Origin: Promineifilum sp. | GTDB taxonomy: Bacteria; Chloroflexota; Anaerolineae; Promineifilales; Promineifilaceae | Length of the DNA stretch: 64,000 nucleotides | NCBI GenBank assembly: GCA_020634335.1 | Contig: JACKBY010000005.1 | Coordinates: forward strand, 62,001-126,000 | Direction of reading: 5' to 3' | Part shown: piece by piece, positions 24,913-33,617 of the stretch | Position numbering within the stretch: the stretch's first letter is position 1 | How the letters are laid out: each line of letters starts with the position of its first letter | Program-made: the position numbers and the translations under genes | The notes under the pieces: generated by a model | What the model saw: only the letters and a program-made list of their open reading frames with translations | The model's database searches: none | Told to the model about the DNA's origin: nothing

Positions 24913-27900
24913 GGATTCCCCTTCCCTCTCCGTCAACGCCGCCTCGTGGGGCATATGCAGCGCCTCGGCCTGGGCCAGGCTCTGCCGCCATAGCTTCTCG
25001 GCCCGCCCCCGGTTGCCCGCCAGAGCCGCATAGCGCCCGCGCAAGCGCAACGCCCGCGGCCGCGCGAACGCATACGTCCGCGCGTAGCCGTTCAGCGGCT
25101 TCAGGCTGTCGGCCGCCTCCCGCTGCGTCGCCGCCCCCCGCGCCCACAGCGCCAGCAACACCTCGGCCGGCGTGGCAAACACCTCCAGCAGGTCGAACCG
25201 GAAGCGTGCCCGGCTGAGGACCGCCAGCGTCTGCCGGGCCGCCTCGCGCGCCCGCTCCCCCTGCCCCTCGTGCATGGCCCAGGCCGCATTGGCCGCGCGC
25301 CACACCCCCTCCTCCACCGGCAGCATCTCCGGGTTCTCGTCCAGCAAGCTCTCGGTCGCCGCCAGGCACTCCCCCGCCTCATCATACCGGCCGAGGGCCA
25401 TCAGGTTGAAGAACTGCCCGCCGCGGCCGCGCACCTGGTGGCGCGTGTCCCGGCTGCGGACCGCCACCGCATACAGCTCGGCCCACAGCTCGGCCGCCCG
25501 CTCCAGGCGCCCCTGGCTCTGGGCCACCTGCGGCCACAGCCAGGCCGCCACGCCCCAGCGCCGCCAGTCGCCCAGCTGGGCATAGATCGCCAGCGACTCG
25601 CCGATCTCCTGCTCGGCCCGCTCCCACTCGGCCACCCACACACTGTGGCTAGACAGGGAGATGCGGCTCCAGGCGCGGGCCGGCAGGTCGTCGATGTGGG
25701 CCTCCATGTCCAGCGCCCGCCGCCGGTAGCCATCGGCCGCCCCATTGAGCGAGATGACCCCCAGCGTAGCGCACATGTTGGCATAGCCGCGCATCAGCTC
25801 CGGCGACGGCCCCGCCCGCTCGGCCAGATTAAAGGCCGCCATCGTGCCGTAGAATGACGTCAGAAAGTCGCCCAGGTTGTAGTAGATCTCGCCCAGCCCT
25901 TCCAGCACGCGCGAGGCCTCCAGCAACGCCTCGCGCTCCTCATCGGCCGCGGCTCCCACAAAGCGGCCGGGCAGCAGCCGGTGGGCCATCTGCCGCGCCA
26001 CCTGTCGCCCCAGACCCAGCCCGCGGCCCGCCGTGCCCGCCGGAATGGGCCGCCCCAGCAGCGCCAGCGCCGCGCGGTAATCGGCCACGCTGCCCTCGAT
26101 CTGCGTCAGCCGGTAGCGCGCCTCGCCCAGCAGCCGCCGCCAGCGCGCCCGCCGCACGGCCTCCACCTCCGGCCCGGCCAGGTCCAGGGCCATCTCCAGG
26201 AAACGCACCGCTTCCTGATTGGCGAAATCGCGGAAGGCATTCTCCCCGGCCCGCTCATAGTAGACCACCGCCCGCGCCGCGTCCCCGGCCAGCCGCCAAT
26301 GGTGGGCCAGCAGCGGGTAGTTGCGCGCCCCTTCGCCCCCGGCTTCCCTCTCGTGCCACAGGGCGGCGCTGCGATGCAACTGCGCTCTCTGGGCCGACGT
26401 CATCAGGCTATAGACCACTTCCTGCGTGACGATGTGCTTGAAGATGTAGGCCAGATTCGGCTCCGGCGTCTCCTGCGGGGTGATGTCCAGCCGCGCCAGC
26501 CGCTGCAGATTGGCCCGCAACTGGGCCTCGTCACCCGCAATGGGGTAGACGCCGTCCAGCGTTCGCACGGCGAAGATGCGGCCGATGACGCTGGCGACCT
26601 TGACCGTGAGCTGCTGCGAGGGCGACAGCCGATCGATGCGGCTGGTGATGACACCCTGAATCGTCGTGGGAAAATCGAGCGCCGTCAGGTCTGCGCCGGG
26701 GGCCAGCCGGGCCTCGCCGTCGACTATGCGCAACAGCCCGGCGTCGCGCAAGGCATAGGCCAGCTCCTCGCTGAAGAACGGATGTCCTTCGGCCTTTTCG
26801 TGGATCAGCCGGACGACCGCCGCCGGCAGGCGCTCTACCCCCAGACGCCGGCGAACCAGCCTCTCGATGGCCTCTTCCGGCAGCGCGTCGAGCGCCAGAC
26901 GGCGCGCGTCCGGCGCGGCCCACAGCTCGGCCAGCCCCGCGGGCGCTTCCTCGCCAAACGGCCGCGCCCCCACCACCAGCAGCAGCGGGGCCAGCTCGCG
27001 CCGCACGCGGCCGATCAGCGTCCACGACACCGAGTCCAGCCAATGGGCGTCGTCGAACAGCAGCACTAGCGGCCGGCCGGCCGTGGCCCGGCGCAGCAGA
27101 TCGACCAATAGCTGGTGGGTGTTGTCCAGCCGCGCCTCGCCCGACAGTTGGGCCGTCAATTCGTTGTCCGGCAGGTCGAGCGGCAGCACGGCGTCGAGCA
27201 GCGGGGCCAACGGCCGCGCCGCCGGCGACAACCCGTCTAGCAGCCGCTCGCGCCAGGCCCCGTCGCCCCGCTCGCCGCCCACAAACAGGCGCTCGAAAAC
27301 CGGCCGCCAGCCGTAGTAAGGTGTGGACTGCTCGATGGCGTCGCCGCCGCCGGACAGGGTGGGCGTGTCCGGCCGCGCCGCGGCCTGCTCCAGCAATTCG
27401 CGCATCAGCAGCGATTTGCCCATGCCCGCCGCGCCTTCGATCAGCACCGTAGTCGACCGGCCGTCGTCCAGCGCGGCCAGCGCCTCGGCCAGCACCGCCC
27501 GCTCGCCCTCGCGGCCGACCGACGCCTGCTCGTGTTCGGCCGGCGCGGCGCGCACCGACCGGCGGCGCAGCAGCTCCGACACGGCAAACGACTCCTCCGC
27601 CCCCTTCAGGGCGATGGGCGGCAGCTCGTTCAACTCAAATTCCCCGGCCACGGCCGCCGCCACCCGTGCCGACACCAGAATCTGCCCCGGCGCGGCAGTG
27701 GTCATCAACCGGGCAGAGATGTTGACCTCATTGCCCATGACGGCAAACGTGCGCCGCTGCTGCCCCCCATAGGCCCCGCTATGCACCAGCCCGCGGCTGA
27801 TCCCCATGTGCAGCGGCTGCAAATAGCCCAGCGCGGCCGGCAGCTGGCGCAGCTCCAGCGCCGCCGCCGCCGCGCGCACGTCGTCGTTCTCGTGGGCCAG

Positions 27901-28845
27901 CGGTGCGCCGAAGCTGATGTAGAGATAGCTGCCTTTGTCGCCCATGGTGATCTGCACCAGAAAGCCTTCGTAGCGGTCGAGCACGGCCTGGGCGCGGCGC
28001 ACGAAGCCGTCGAGCTTGTCGCCGGCCGCGTCATCGCCGTCATAGTCGATGCCGCTGAAGCGCACGAACAGCGGCACGGATGGACGCAATTCGGCCAGAA
28101 AGTCGGCCGTGCCCTGTCGCAGATGGTCGTAGACCGGCGGCAGCAGCCACGGCCGCGCCGTCTCGTCGTCGAGCTCCGGGACGGATCGGGGCGGCGGCGG
28201 CTTGCCCGACGTGCCGGGTTCGATCACGACAAAGCGCTGCTCACCGGCGGCCCGCCACTCGCGAATCGAGGGCGGCGCGTCGAGCCGGTCGAGCAGTTCG
28301 GCCGAGGCGATCACCTCGCCGCTGACGGCCAGCTTTTCGGCCGCCGCCGTGCGGTCGATGGTGTCTCCGGCCACGACCTCGATGACGGAGAAGCGCCGGT
28401 CGCCCACCAGGAAGCGCCGCGCCGGCCCGGCGGCCAGCGCCACCTTGATGCCCAGCGGGATGACCGTGCCGCCGGGGGTGGTGATGGCGCTCATGAGGGC
28501 CATGGCCGACTGCAAGCGCCGCGCCGCAGCCAGGGCGCGCGTGGCGGCGTCGGCCGCCGGGCCGTCGTCGAACCAGCACGTGACGGCGTCGCCGCTGAAA
28601 GCGATGACGTTGCCGTGATAGGCATGAATGTGGGCGATGAGGGCGGCAAAGACGGCGTCGACGTGGCGGATGACTTCTTCCGCGCCCCGTCGCGCGCCCA
28701 GTTCGCGGCGCAGGGTAGCCGTCAGGGGGGTGAAGCCGGAGATATCGGCGAAAAGCGCGGCGCCTGTGACGCGATCCGGCAGGTCTTTGCCTTCGTCTAG
28801 CGCGATACGCCGGTCAACAGGCAAAAATGCGGATAGTGCGTTCAT
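24862..28845 (-). CDS. Class III cyclase-AAA-TPR signalling protein
   Basis: This is a 1327-residue multidomain protein. A first cyclase domain (about 28-185) has both metal Asp sites (FADISGFTPL, SGDAVTCWF). A second (about 245-425) keeps MGDKGSYLYISFG but reads FVRFSGIDYDG where the first Asp should be, so it may be inactive. A P-loop ATPase follows (LIEGAAGMGKSLL, about 470; LLLFDDAHWL), then a long TPR-like region (about 830-1305). Such proteins in Chloroflexota and Actinobacteria are thought to link cNMP synthesis with a STAND switch. The last 17 residues (STDFTDFTDFTD then EEEED) are translated from a family B repeat. Confidence 0.83.
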   Translation of the reverse strand: MNALSAFLPVDRRIALDEGKDLPDRVTGAALFADISGFTPLTATLRRELGARRGAEEVIRHVDAVFAALIAHIHAYHGNVIAFSGDAVTCWFDDGPAADAATRALAAARRLQSAMALMSAITTPGGTVIPLGIKVALAAGPARRFLVGDRRFSVIEVVAGDTIDRTAAAEKLAVSGEVIASAELLDRLDAPPSIREWRAAGEQRFVVIEPGTSGKPPPPRSVPELDDETARPWLLPPVYDHLRQGTADFLAELRPSVPLFVRFSGIDYDGDDAAGDKLDGFVRRAQAVLDRYEGFLVQITMGDKGSYLYISFGAPLAHENDDVRAAAAALELRQLPAALGYLQPLHMGISRGLVHSGAYGGQQRRTFAVMGNEVNISARLMTTAAPGQILVSARVAAAVAGEFELNELPPIALKGAEESFAVSELLRRRSVRAAPAEHEQASVGREGERAVLAEALAALDDGRSTTVLIEGAAGMGKSLLMRELLEQAAARPDTPTLSGGGDAIEQSTPYYGWRPVFERLFVGGERGDGAWRERLLDGLSPAARPLAPLLDAVLPLDLPDNELTAQLSGEARLDNTHQLLVDLLRRATAGRPLVLLFDDAHWLDSVSWTLIGRVRRELAPLLLVVGARPFGEEAPAGLAELWAAPDARRLALDALPEEAIERLVRRRLGVERLPAAVVRLIHEKAEGHPFFSEELAYALRDAGLLRIVDGEARLAPGADLTALDFPTTIQGVITSRIDRLSPSQQLTVKVASVIGRIFAVRTLDGVYPIAGDEAQLRANLQRLARLDITPQETPEPNLAYIFKHIVTQEVVYSLMTSAQRAQLHRSAALWHEREAGGEGARNYPLLAHHWRLAGDAARAVVYYERAGENAFRDFANQEAVRFLEMALDLAGPEVEAVRRARWRRLLGEARYRLTQIEGSVADYRAALALLGRPIPAGTAGRGLGLGRQVARQMAHRLLPGRFVGAAADEEREALLEASRVLEGLGEIYYNLGDFLTSFYGTMAAFNLAERAGPSPELMRGYANMCATLGVISLNGAADGYRRRALDMEAHIDDLPARAWSRISLSSHSVWVAEWERAEQEIGESLAIYAQLGDWRRWGVAAWLWPQVAQSQGRLERAAELWAELYAVAVRSRDTRHQVRGRGGQFFNLMALGRYDEAGECLAATESLLDENPEMLPVEEGVWRAANAAWAMHEGQGERAREAARQTLAVLSRARFRFDLLEVFATPAEVLLALWARGAATQREAADSLKPLNGYARTYAFARPRALRLRGRYAALAGNRGRAEKLWRQSLAQAEALHMPHEAALTEREGESTDFTDFTDFTDEEEED

Positions 28846-28944
28846 GATCTGAGCCGTCGGGTCGTGCCGGAACCACCCGCAGCACTCTATATAGTTATAT
28901 AGTAGCCCAATTTGGCCGGCCGCTCAAGTCAAATATAGGGGATG

Positions 28945-29169
28945 TTACGCTTTATCATCGGCAGAATGACCCGAATACGCGGCCGCGTCGTCGCAATGGA
29001 GACAGTTGAGACGATGACCGATGAAACGCGCCCGGCCCTCGGCCGACTGCACCCACGGCCGCTCCACCAGCGGCGGATTGTGCCGCACGTGCTGCCGGTG
29101 GCCGCAGGCCAGAATCGCCCGCCAGTCTCCCAGCTCGTCCCGTTCGAAGCCGACAATTGGCTGTTCCAT
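28945..29169 (-). CDS. DUF3565 family small protein
   Basis: This is a 74-residue protein with the DUF3565 pattern: QPIVGFERDELGDWRAILACGHRQHVRHNPP, then ERPWV and a late CLHCD. The Cys and His residues (CGHRQHVRH, CLHC) suggest metal binding. No function is established for the family. It stands alone, just upstream of the cyclase gene on the same strand. Confidence 0.8.
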   Translation of the reverse strand: MEQPIVGFERDELGDWRAILACGHRQHVRHNPPLVERPWVQSAEGRARFIGHRLNCLHCDDAAAYSGHSADDKA

Positions 29170-29267
29170 TCCGTCATCGTCCCGCGCGAGTCATTCTACT
29201 GTCCGGTTCGCGGCCGCGCAAGGGTTCCGGCTTGCTTGTGGGGGTTTTGGTAATCGGCCGCTCTTGG

Positions 29268-29310
29268 CAGGGTTGCTTTTGGCGGCCGGAAAGGAATCCG
29301 GCGCTACAGC
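29268..29310. repeat. Family C repeat, half copy
   Basis: GGCAGGGTTGCTTTTGGCGG is followed by CCGGAAAGGAATCCGGCGCT, matching the second half of the element at 3941. Confidence 0.5.
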
Positions 29311-29346
29311 GAACAGCGCCCGGCCGCTGCCGGCCGGGCGCTGTTC
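29311..29346. terminator. Long GC hairpin after the beta-helix gene
   Basis: GAACAGCGCCCGGCC and GGCCGGGCGCTGTTC are perfect complements with a 6-base loop. The hairpin lies 24 bases past the stop of the 29370-32894 gene (minus strand). No T-run follows, but the stem is the strongest in the area. Confidence 0.6.
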
Positions 29347-29369
29347 TACATCAGTACAGTCTCAATTCA

Positions 29370-32300
29370 CTAATTGTTCAGCGGGGCGCACATGTAGTTG
29401 GCAGCCATGCCGACCAGCGTGGCCGAGTCGCCGTAAGCGCCGTCGCCTTCGTAGGAGGCGATCTCGATGACGATCTCGTCCGTGCCCGCGGGCACGTTGG
29501 CCAGGTCGAACGTCAGCAGGTTCAACTGGTCGCCGTGATCCGGGTTGTTGGGGCTGACGGTCTGCGTCACCCCGCCGGCCGTCACCGTGACCCACACCTG
29601 GCGGTTGTCCTTGTCGTTGTCCACCACCGCCAGTTCCACGTGGAACGTCGTCGGGCCGTTGGGCGGGGCGATGGGCACGACGATCTCGCGGATGGGCGTC
29701 CAGCCGCTGGCCGTGTCCCAGTAGACCTCGCCTTCCGCGGCGTCGTAGGTGTCCCAGACGTTGACGTAGGTCTTGTTGGCGTCCTCATAGGTCGGATAGA
29801 GGACGAAGGCCCGCGGCAAGTGGCCCTTCGCGCCGCTCTTCTGCAGGAACCAGCGGCCCTTGACGTACTTGGCCGGGTCGATGTAGTCGCCGTACCAGAA
29901 GTTGCCGCTCGCGTGCTCCAGCGGGCTGGTGATCGTGTTCACCTGCACGAAGTTGTTCTTGCCGGGCAGGATGAAGCGCACGTAGTTGGCCGCGCCGGAG
30001 TCCTTGGCCACCAACTGGCCGTAGAGCGTGTCGACGTTCATCCAGTTGGGCACGGTGAGCTTGGCCTGGACCTTGTGCTTCTTGGTGCTGCCCATGCCGA
30101 TGCCGAGGATGTCGGTATAGAGATTCGAGGCCTCTTCCACCGGGCAGACGTTGCTCGGTGGCGGGGTGTAGACGTTGGTGAACGTGCACACCCACTCGTC
30201 GTAATCCTCGACCGGGATGTTCGACGGGTCAACCGGGTCGACCGGCGTGAGCGGCCCGCCCTGGTTGACGCAACTCGCGTCGTCCAGCGACCAGCCGGGC
30301 GGCAGGTTGACTTCCGCGACGCTGTAGCTGCCCGCCGGCAGGGGGTCGGAGGTCTGCGAACCGCCGCTGTAGAGCAGGAAGTTGTCGTCGCTCCAGCTGG
30401 GGTCGAACTCGAACTGCTCGCCCACGTCGCCGGCCTGTTTCACCACCTCGATCGTTCCGCCGATGTAGCAGTCGCCGTCGAGATCGTCGCTGTGGAGCCA
30501 GGGGGTGAAGTCGTTGGGGCCAAAGAAGTTAAGCGGGTTGGGGCCGGCGCTGTCGCCCCACCAATTGCACTCCACGTCCAGCGTATCATTGCCGGGCGTC
30601 ACAAAGTCGTCCGTGCCGTTGCGGGCATGGTACGCGCCGCTGATGGAATTACGGTTGATGTGGACGTTGGTCAGGTCGGCCGTCACGTTATCGATGGCGA
30701 TTGGAAAGTCCGTGCCGGTTGTCATCAGGTTATGATGAACGTTGACCGAGCCGGTTGTCCATGTGGGATGCAGAGCGACGGTTTGTCCGGCATCCGTCAC
30801 CATGTCGTTGTAGGCCACTTCCACCGGGCTGGCGTCCAGCGGGATGGAAACGCAGGTGTAGATGCATGTGTAACGCAGCGTGTTGTAATTGATGGTGACG
30901 TTGGTCGACCAGGACACATTGATCGTGCGCACGCGGTCGCGGTTGCCCGACGGCGCAAAGGCCACATTGTGCTGGAACGACAGGTTATCTGTCCGCCACG
31001 GATTAAACAACTGATAACCACAGGCACCCGAGGCCGTCGCCGGCGGCGCGCCGCAAATACTGGCTGCGCGCGTCGGGTTCTCGACGCGATTATTATCAAT
31101 CGTGCCGCCGCTCATCTGCGTCGGGCCGTTGAACGTCACCAGCACGCGCGAGGTATCGACGAAGCGATTGTTGAGGATCGCCACCCCCGGCGCGTCGCCG
31201 CCGAAGTTGGCGCCTGCGCCGATGATCGGGTTCTGGATGTTGGCCGTGGTCCCGACGGCGGTGTTGGTGAACATGAAGCCGTCGATAGTCACGTCGGCCG
31301 CCTGCACCTTGAAGGCGCTGTTGCCGCCGGTAACAGCCATCTCCGTCTCCGGGCCGCGCGCCCCGTTGGGGTTCAGCGGATTCACGCTGTCGTTGGGGCT
31401 GACGCCGGCGTTGGCGCCGTTGATCGTCAGCGACTTGTTGACGATGACGTTTTCGGTATGCGTCCCGGCGAACACCTCGATGGTATGGCCGGCCAGCGTG
31501 TCGGCGTCGTCAATGGCCGCCTGGATGGTGCAGAAGAGCTCGCCGGTGTCGGTGTTCTGGGCCACGGCCGTGTTGCCGGTGCCCACTTCGCGGGCGTCGG
31601 CCGAGTTGCCGCTGAACGTGTTGCCGCTGATGAGCGCGCAGCCCACGGGCGAGTTACCGCGGCCAAAGAACTGGTCGGCCAGATTGCTCTGGTCGCCGTC
31701 CACGTTGGTGTTGGCCGTGTAGGGAGTATGGCCGCCCTGCACTTGCGCGCCGACGTCGTTGTTGTTCAGCGTGTTGCCCGTCACCGACATATTCGTGCCC
31801 TCCACCACGATGCCGAAGCCTTCGCTGCTGGAAGCGCCGTTGCTCTGGACGTAGCCGCTGACGGTGTTGTTGCGAATGACGACGCCGGTGGGGATGTCAA
31901 CGTTGTTGTTGCCGCTCACCCAGCCGCGCCGGAAGGCGGCGATGCCTGCGTAGTCGCGCAAGTCGGCCGGGGTGGCGGTTAGCGAGACGGTGTTGTCCTC
32001 GACGACGATGCTGCCGTCGCCCGTGTCCAGCCCCGTGCCGTTGGGCAGCTTGATCTCGATGCCGAAACGGCCGTTGTCGGTCACTGTGTTGTTGGCGATG
32101 AGATTCCGCCCCGCGCCGGCCATCAAACCGGTGAAGGCCATGCCGCTGTCGAGGTTGCCCGTCACCGTGTTGAACTCCGCCGTCACGCCGGAGGCCGTGC
32201 CGTCTTGCAGCTCGATGCCGCAGCAGTTGTTGCCCGTCACGGTATTGTTGGTGATGGTGATGTCGGTCTTGAAGCCGTTCCAGATGACGATGCCGCGCGT

Positions 32301-32894
32301 CTTGTTGTTGCTGGCCGTCACGTTGTCGATCAACACGTCATCGACCGGCCCGTTCATGTAAATGCCGCCGCCGTTGTTGCCCGCCACGCCGTTGTTGGTC
32401 GTGGTGACGTTCTGGACGATCAGGCCATTGTTGCTCAGATTGGCGTAGACGCCCGCGGCCGGTGTGGCGGTGTTATAGTTCTGGACGCGCAGGTTCTCAA
32501 TCGAGACATCGATCACGTTGTCGTTGATATAGATGCCCGAACCATTGAGACCCGTGCCTTCCAGGATGGTGTCGACGGCCGCGTTCGCGCCCTGGCCCGC
32601 GCCGGACAGCGTCAGCGACTTGGGGATGGTGACATTTTCGGGGTAGGTGCCCGGGGCGACGAAGATCTGCCCGCCGGCCGTCACCTGGTTCACGCCCGCC
32701 TGAATCGTCTTGAGGGCCGTGCCGGTTGTTGTGCCGTCGTTGGTATCATCGCCGGTGACCGCATCCACGTAGCATATCGTGGTGCAGGTGGGCGCGGCCG
32801 AGGCCGTCATAACCCCCAGAGCCATGATCAGCAAAGCCAGACACAAGGCCATGATCCGTGGGCCGGATCGCCGGATAGAAGTATCGTGAATCAT
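29370..32894 (-). CDS. Large secreted right-handed beta-helix (PbH1) protein
   Basis: The 1174-residue protein has a signal peptide (about 12-33, ending TASAA). TIQAGVNQVTAGGQIFVAPGTYPENVTI then opens a parallel beta-helix like those of pectate lyase and carbohydrate-binding PbH1 proteins. Runs of N-rich coils (NNTVTGNNCCGIELQDG, NNKTRGIVIWNG) repeat for two blocks. The second block restarts with TIQAAIDDADTLAGHTIEVFAGTH. After about 860 come a small beta-domain (GTIEVVKQAGDVGEQFEF) and a C-terminal beta-sandwich (NVCPVEEASNLYTDILGIG onward). GGGAGG lies upstream of ATG 32894. Probably a surface adhesin or polysaccharide-active protein; no catalytic residues could be assigned. Confidence 0.8.
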   Translation of the reverse strand: MIHDTSIRRSGPRIMALCLALLIMALGVMTASAAPTCTTICYVDAVTGDDTNDGTTTGTALKTIQAGVNQVTAGGQIFVAPGTYPENVTIPKSLTLSGAGQGANAAVDTILEGTGLNGSGIYINDNVIDVSIENLRVQNYNTATPAAGVYANLSNNGLIVQNVTTTNNGVAGNNGGGIYMNGPVDDVLIDNVTASNNKTRGIVIWNGFKTDITITNNTVTGNNCCGIELQDGTASGVTAEFNTVTGNLDSGMAFTGLMAGAGRNLIANNTVTDNGRFGIEIKLPNGTGLDTGDGSIVVEDNTVSLTATPADLRDYAGIAAFRRGWVSGNNNVDIPTGVVIRNNTVSGYVQSNGASSSEGFGIVVEGTNMSVTGNTLNNNDVGAQVQGGHTPYTANTNVDGDQSNLADQFFGRGNSPVGCALISGNTFSGNSADAREVGTGNTAVAQNTDTGELFCTIQAAIDDADTLAGHTIEVFAGTHTENVIVNKSLTINGANAGVSPNDSVNPLNPNGARGPETEMAVTGGNSAFKVQAADVTIDGFMFTNTAVGTTANIQNPIIGAGANFGGDAPGVAILNNRFVDTSRVLVTFNGPTQMSGGTIDNNRVENPTRAASICGAPPATASGACGYQLFNPWRTDNLSFQHNVAFAPSGNRDRVRTINVSWSTNVTINYNTLRYTCIYTCVSIPLDASPVEVAYNDMVTDAGQTVALHPTWTTGSVNVHHNLMTTGTDFPIAIDNVTADLTNVHINRNSISGAYHARNGTDDFVTPGNDTLDVECNWWGDSAGPNPLNFFGPNDFTPWLHSDDLDGDCYIGGTIEVVKQAGDVGEQFEFDPSWSDDNFLLYSGGSQTSDPLPAGSYSVAEVNLPPGWSLDDASCVNQGGPLTPVDPVDPSNIPVEDYDEWVCTFTNVYTPPPSNVCPVEEASNLYTDILGIGMGSTKKHKVQAKLTVPNWMNVDTLYGQLVAKDSGAANYVRFILPGKNNFVQVNTITSPLEHASGNFWYGDYIDPAKYVKGRWFLQKSGAKGHLPRAFVLYPTYEDANKTYVNVWDTYDAAEGEVYWDTASGWTPIREIVVPIAPPNGPTTFHVELAVVDNDKDNRQVWVTVTAGGVTQTVSPNNPDHGDQLNLLTFDLANVPAGTDEIVIEIASYEGDGAYGDSATLVGMAANYMCAPLNN

Positions 32895-33617
32895 TGAGTG
32901 TCCTCCCAACATATTATTAGGCAGCGATGTGATGTAGGTAGCTCGAACAACACGGCCACTCCGCGGCGCGACAGAGATCCGTCGGGCCGCTACGTGGCCG
33001 AAAATCACCTGACAGCAAGCATCAGGCATAGCGGATTGATAGGTTGTTCAGGATTTGCCGGGCAGGCAACCCGGCGCTTCAGGCAACAGGCGAACAATGG
33101 CGAGCAAGATTCGGCCGCGTGGGCTTCACTTCGCTCCGGATCACGTTAACGACATGGAACATAAAATGGCAGTTCAATCCTCCTCGCCCCCATGCCCCCC
33201 TGAAGGATGCGGGCGATGTACTTCAACTACGAATACCGGTCGCCACCGTCATGACTGAGACAATGAATCCAGCACAGACTCTGGCAGTCCGTACTCATAG
33301 TCTACTCATGCTTCCTTACAATATACCTTACAATGTCGCCCGATTTCGCCACCATTCGCGGCCGCCGTCCGAGCATCTTCGCGCAGCCGGTGGAGGCTGC
33401 CGCCATGCTTGACCGTTGGCTGGCGACCACGGGAAAGGCGTGTGATGTACTGCTGCAATAATTGTTTCCCGTGAAACAATATGTCAAGTTGTGGGGGTGG
33501 GGCAGCCGGCATCGGCCTGGCCGCGCTCCCTTCGCCCATCATTCGCCCAATCGCTTATCTGCCTATATCATAGACGCCGGGAGTGGGTAAAAATCTATCG
33601 TGACATGGGAGAAAGCA
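32895..33617. other. Divergent intergenic region with parS-like site
   Basis: This 720-base stretch separates two divergent secreted-protein genes. It probably contains both promoters, although none stands out. At 33463-33478 lies a near-perfect parS palindrome. Around 33310-33340 ACAATATACC and ACAATGTCGC recur as a short direct repeat. Nothing else is seen. Confidence 0.55.
33463..33478. promoter_or_regulatory. Candidate parS (ParB-binding) site
   Basis: TGTTTCCCGTGAAACA differs from the widely conserved chromosomal parS consensus TGTTTCACGTGAAACA at one base. The site is intergenic and flanked by a further matching A-T pair on each side (ATTGTTTC/GAAACAAT). parS sites usually lie near the replication origin. 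No parAB genes are in the window. Confidence 0.55.
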
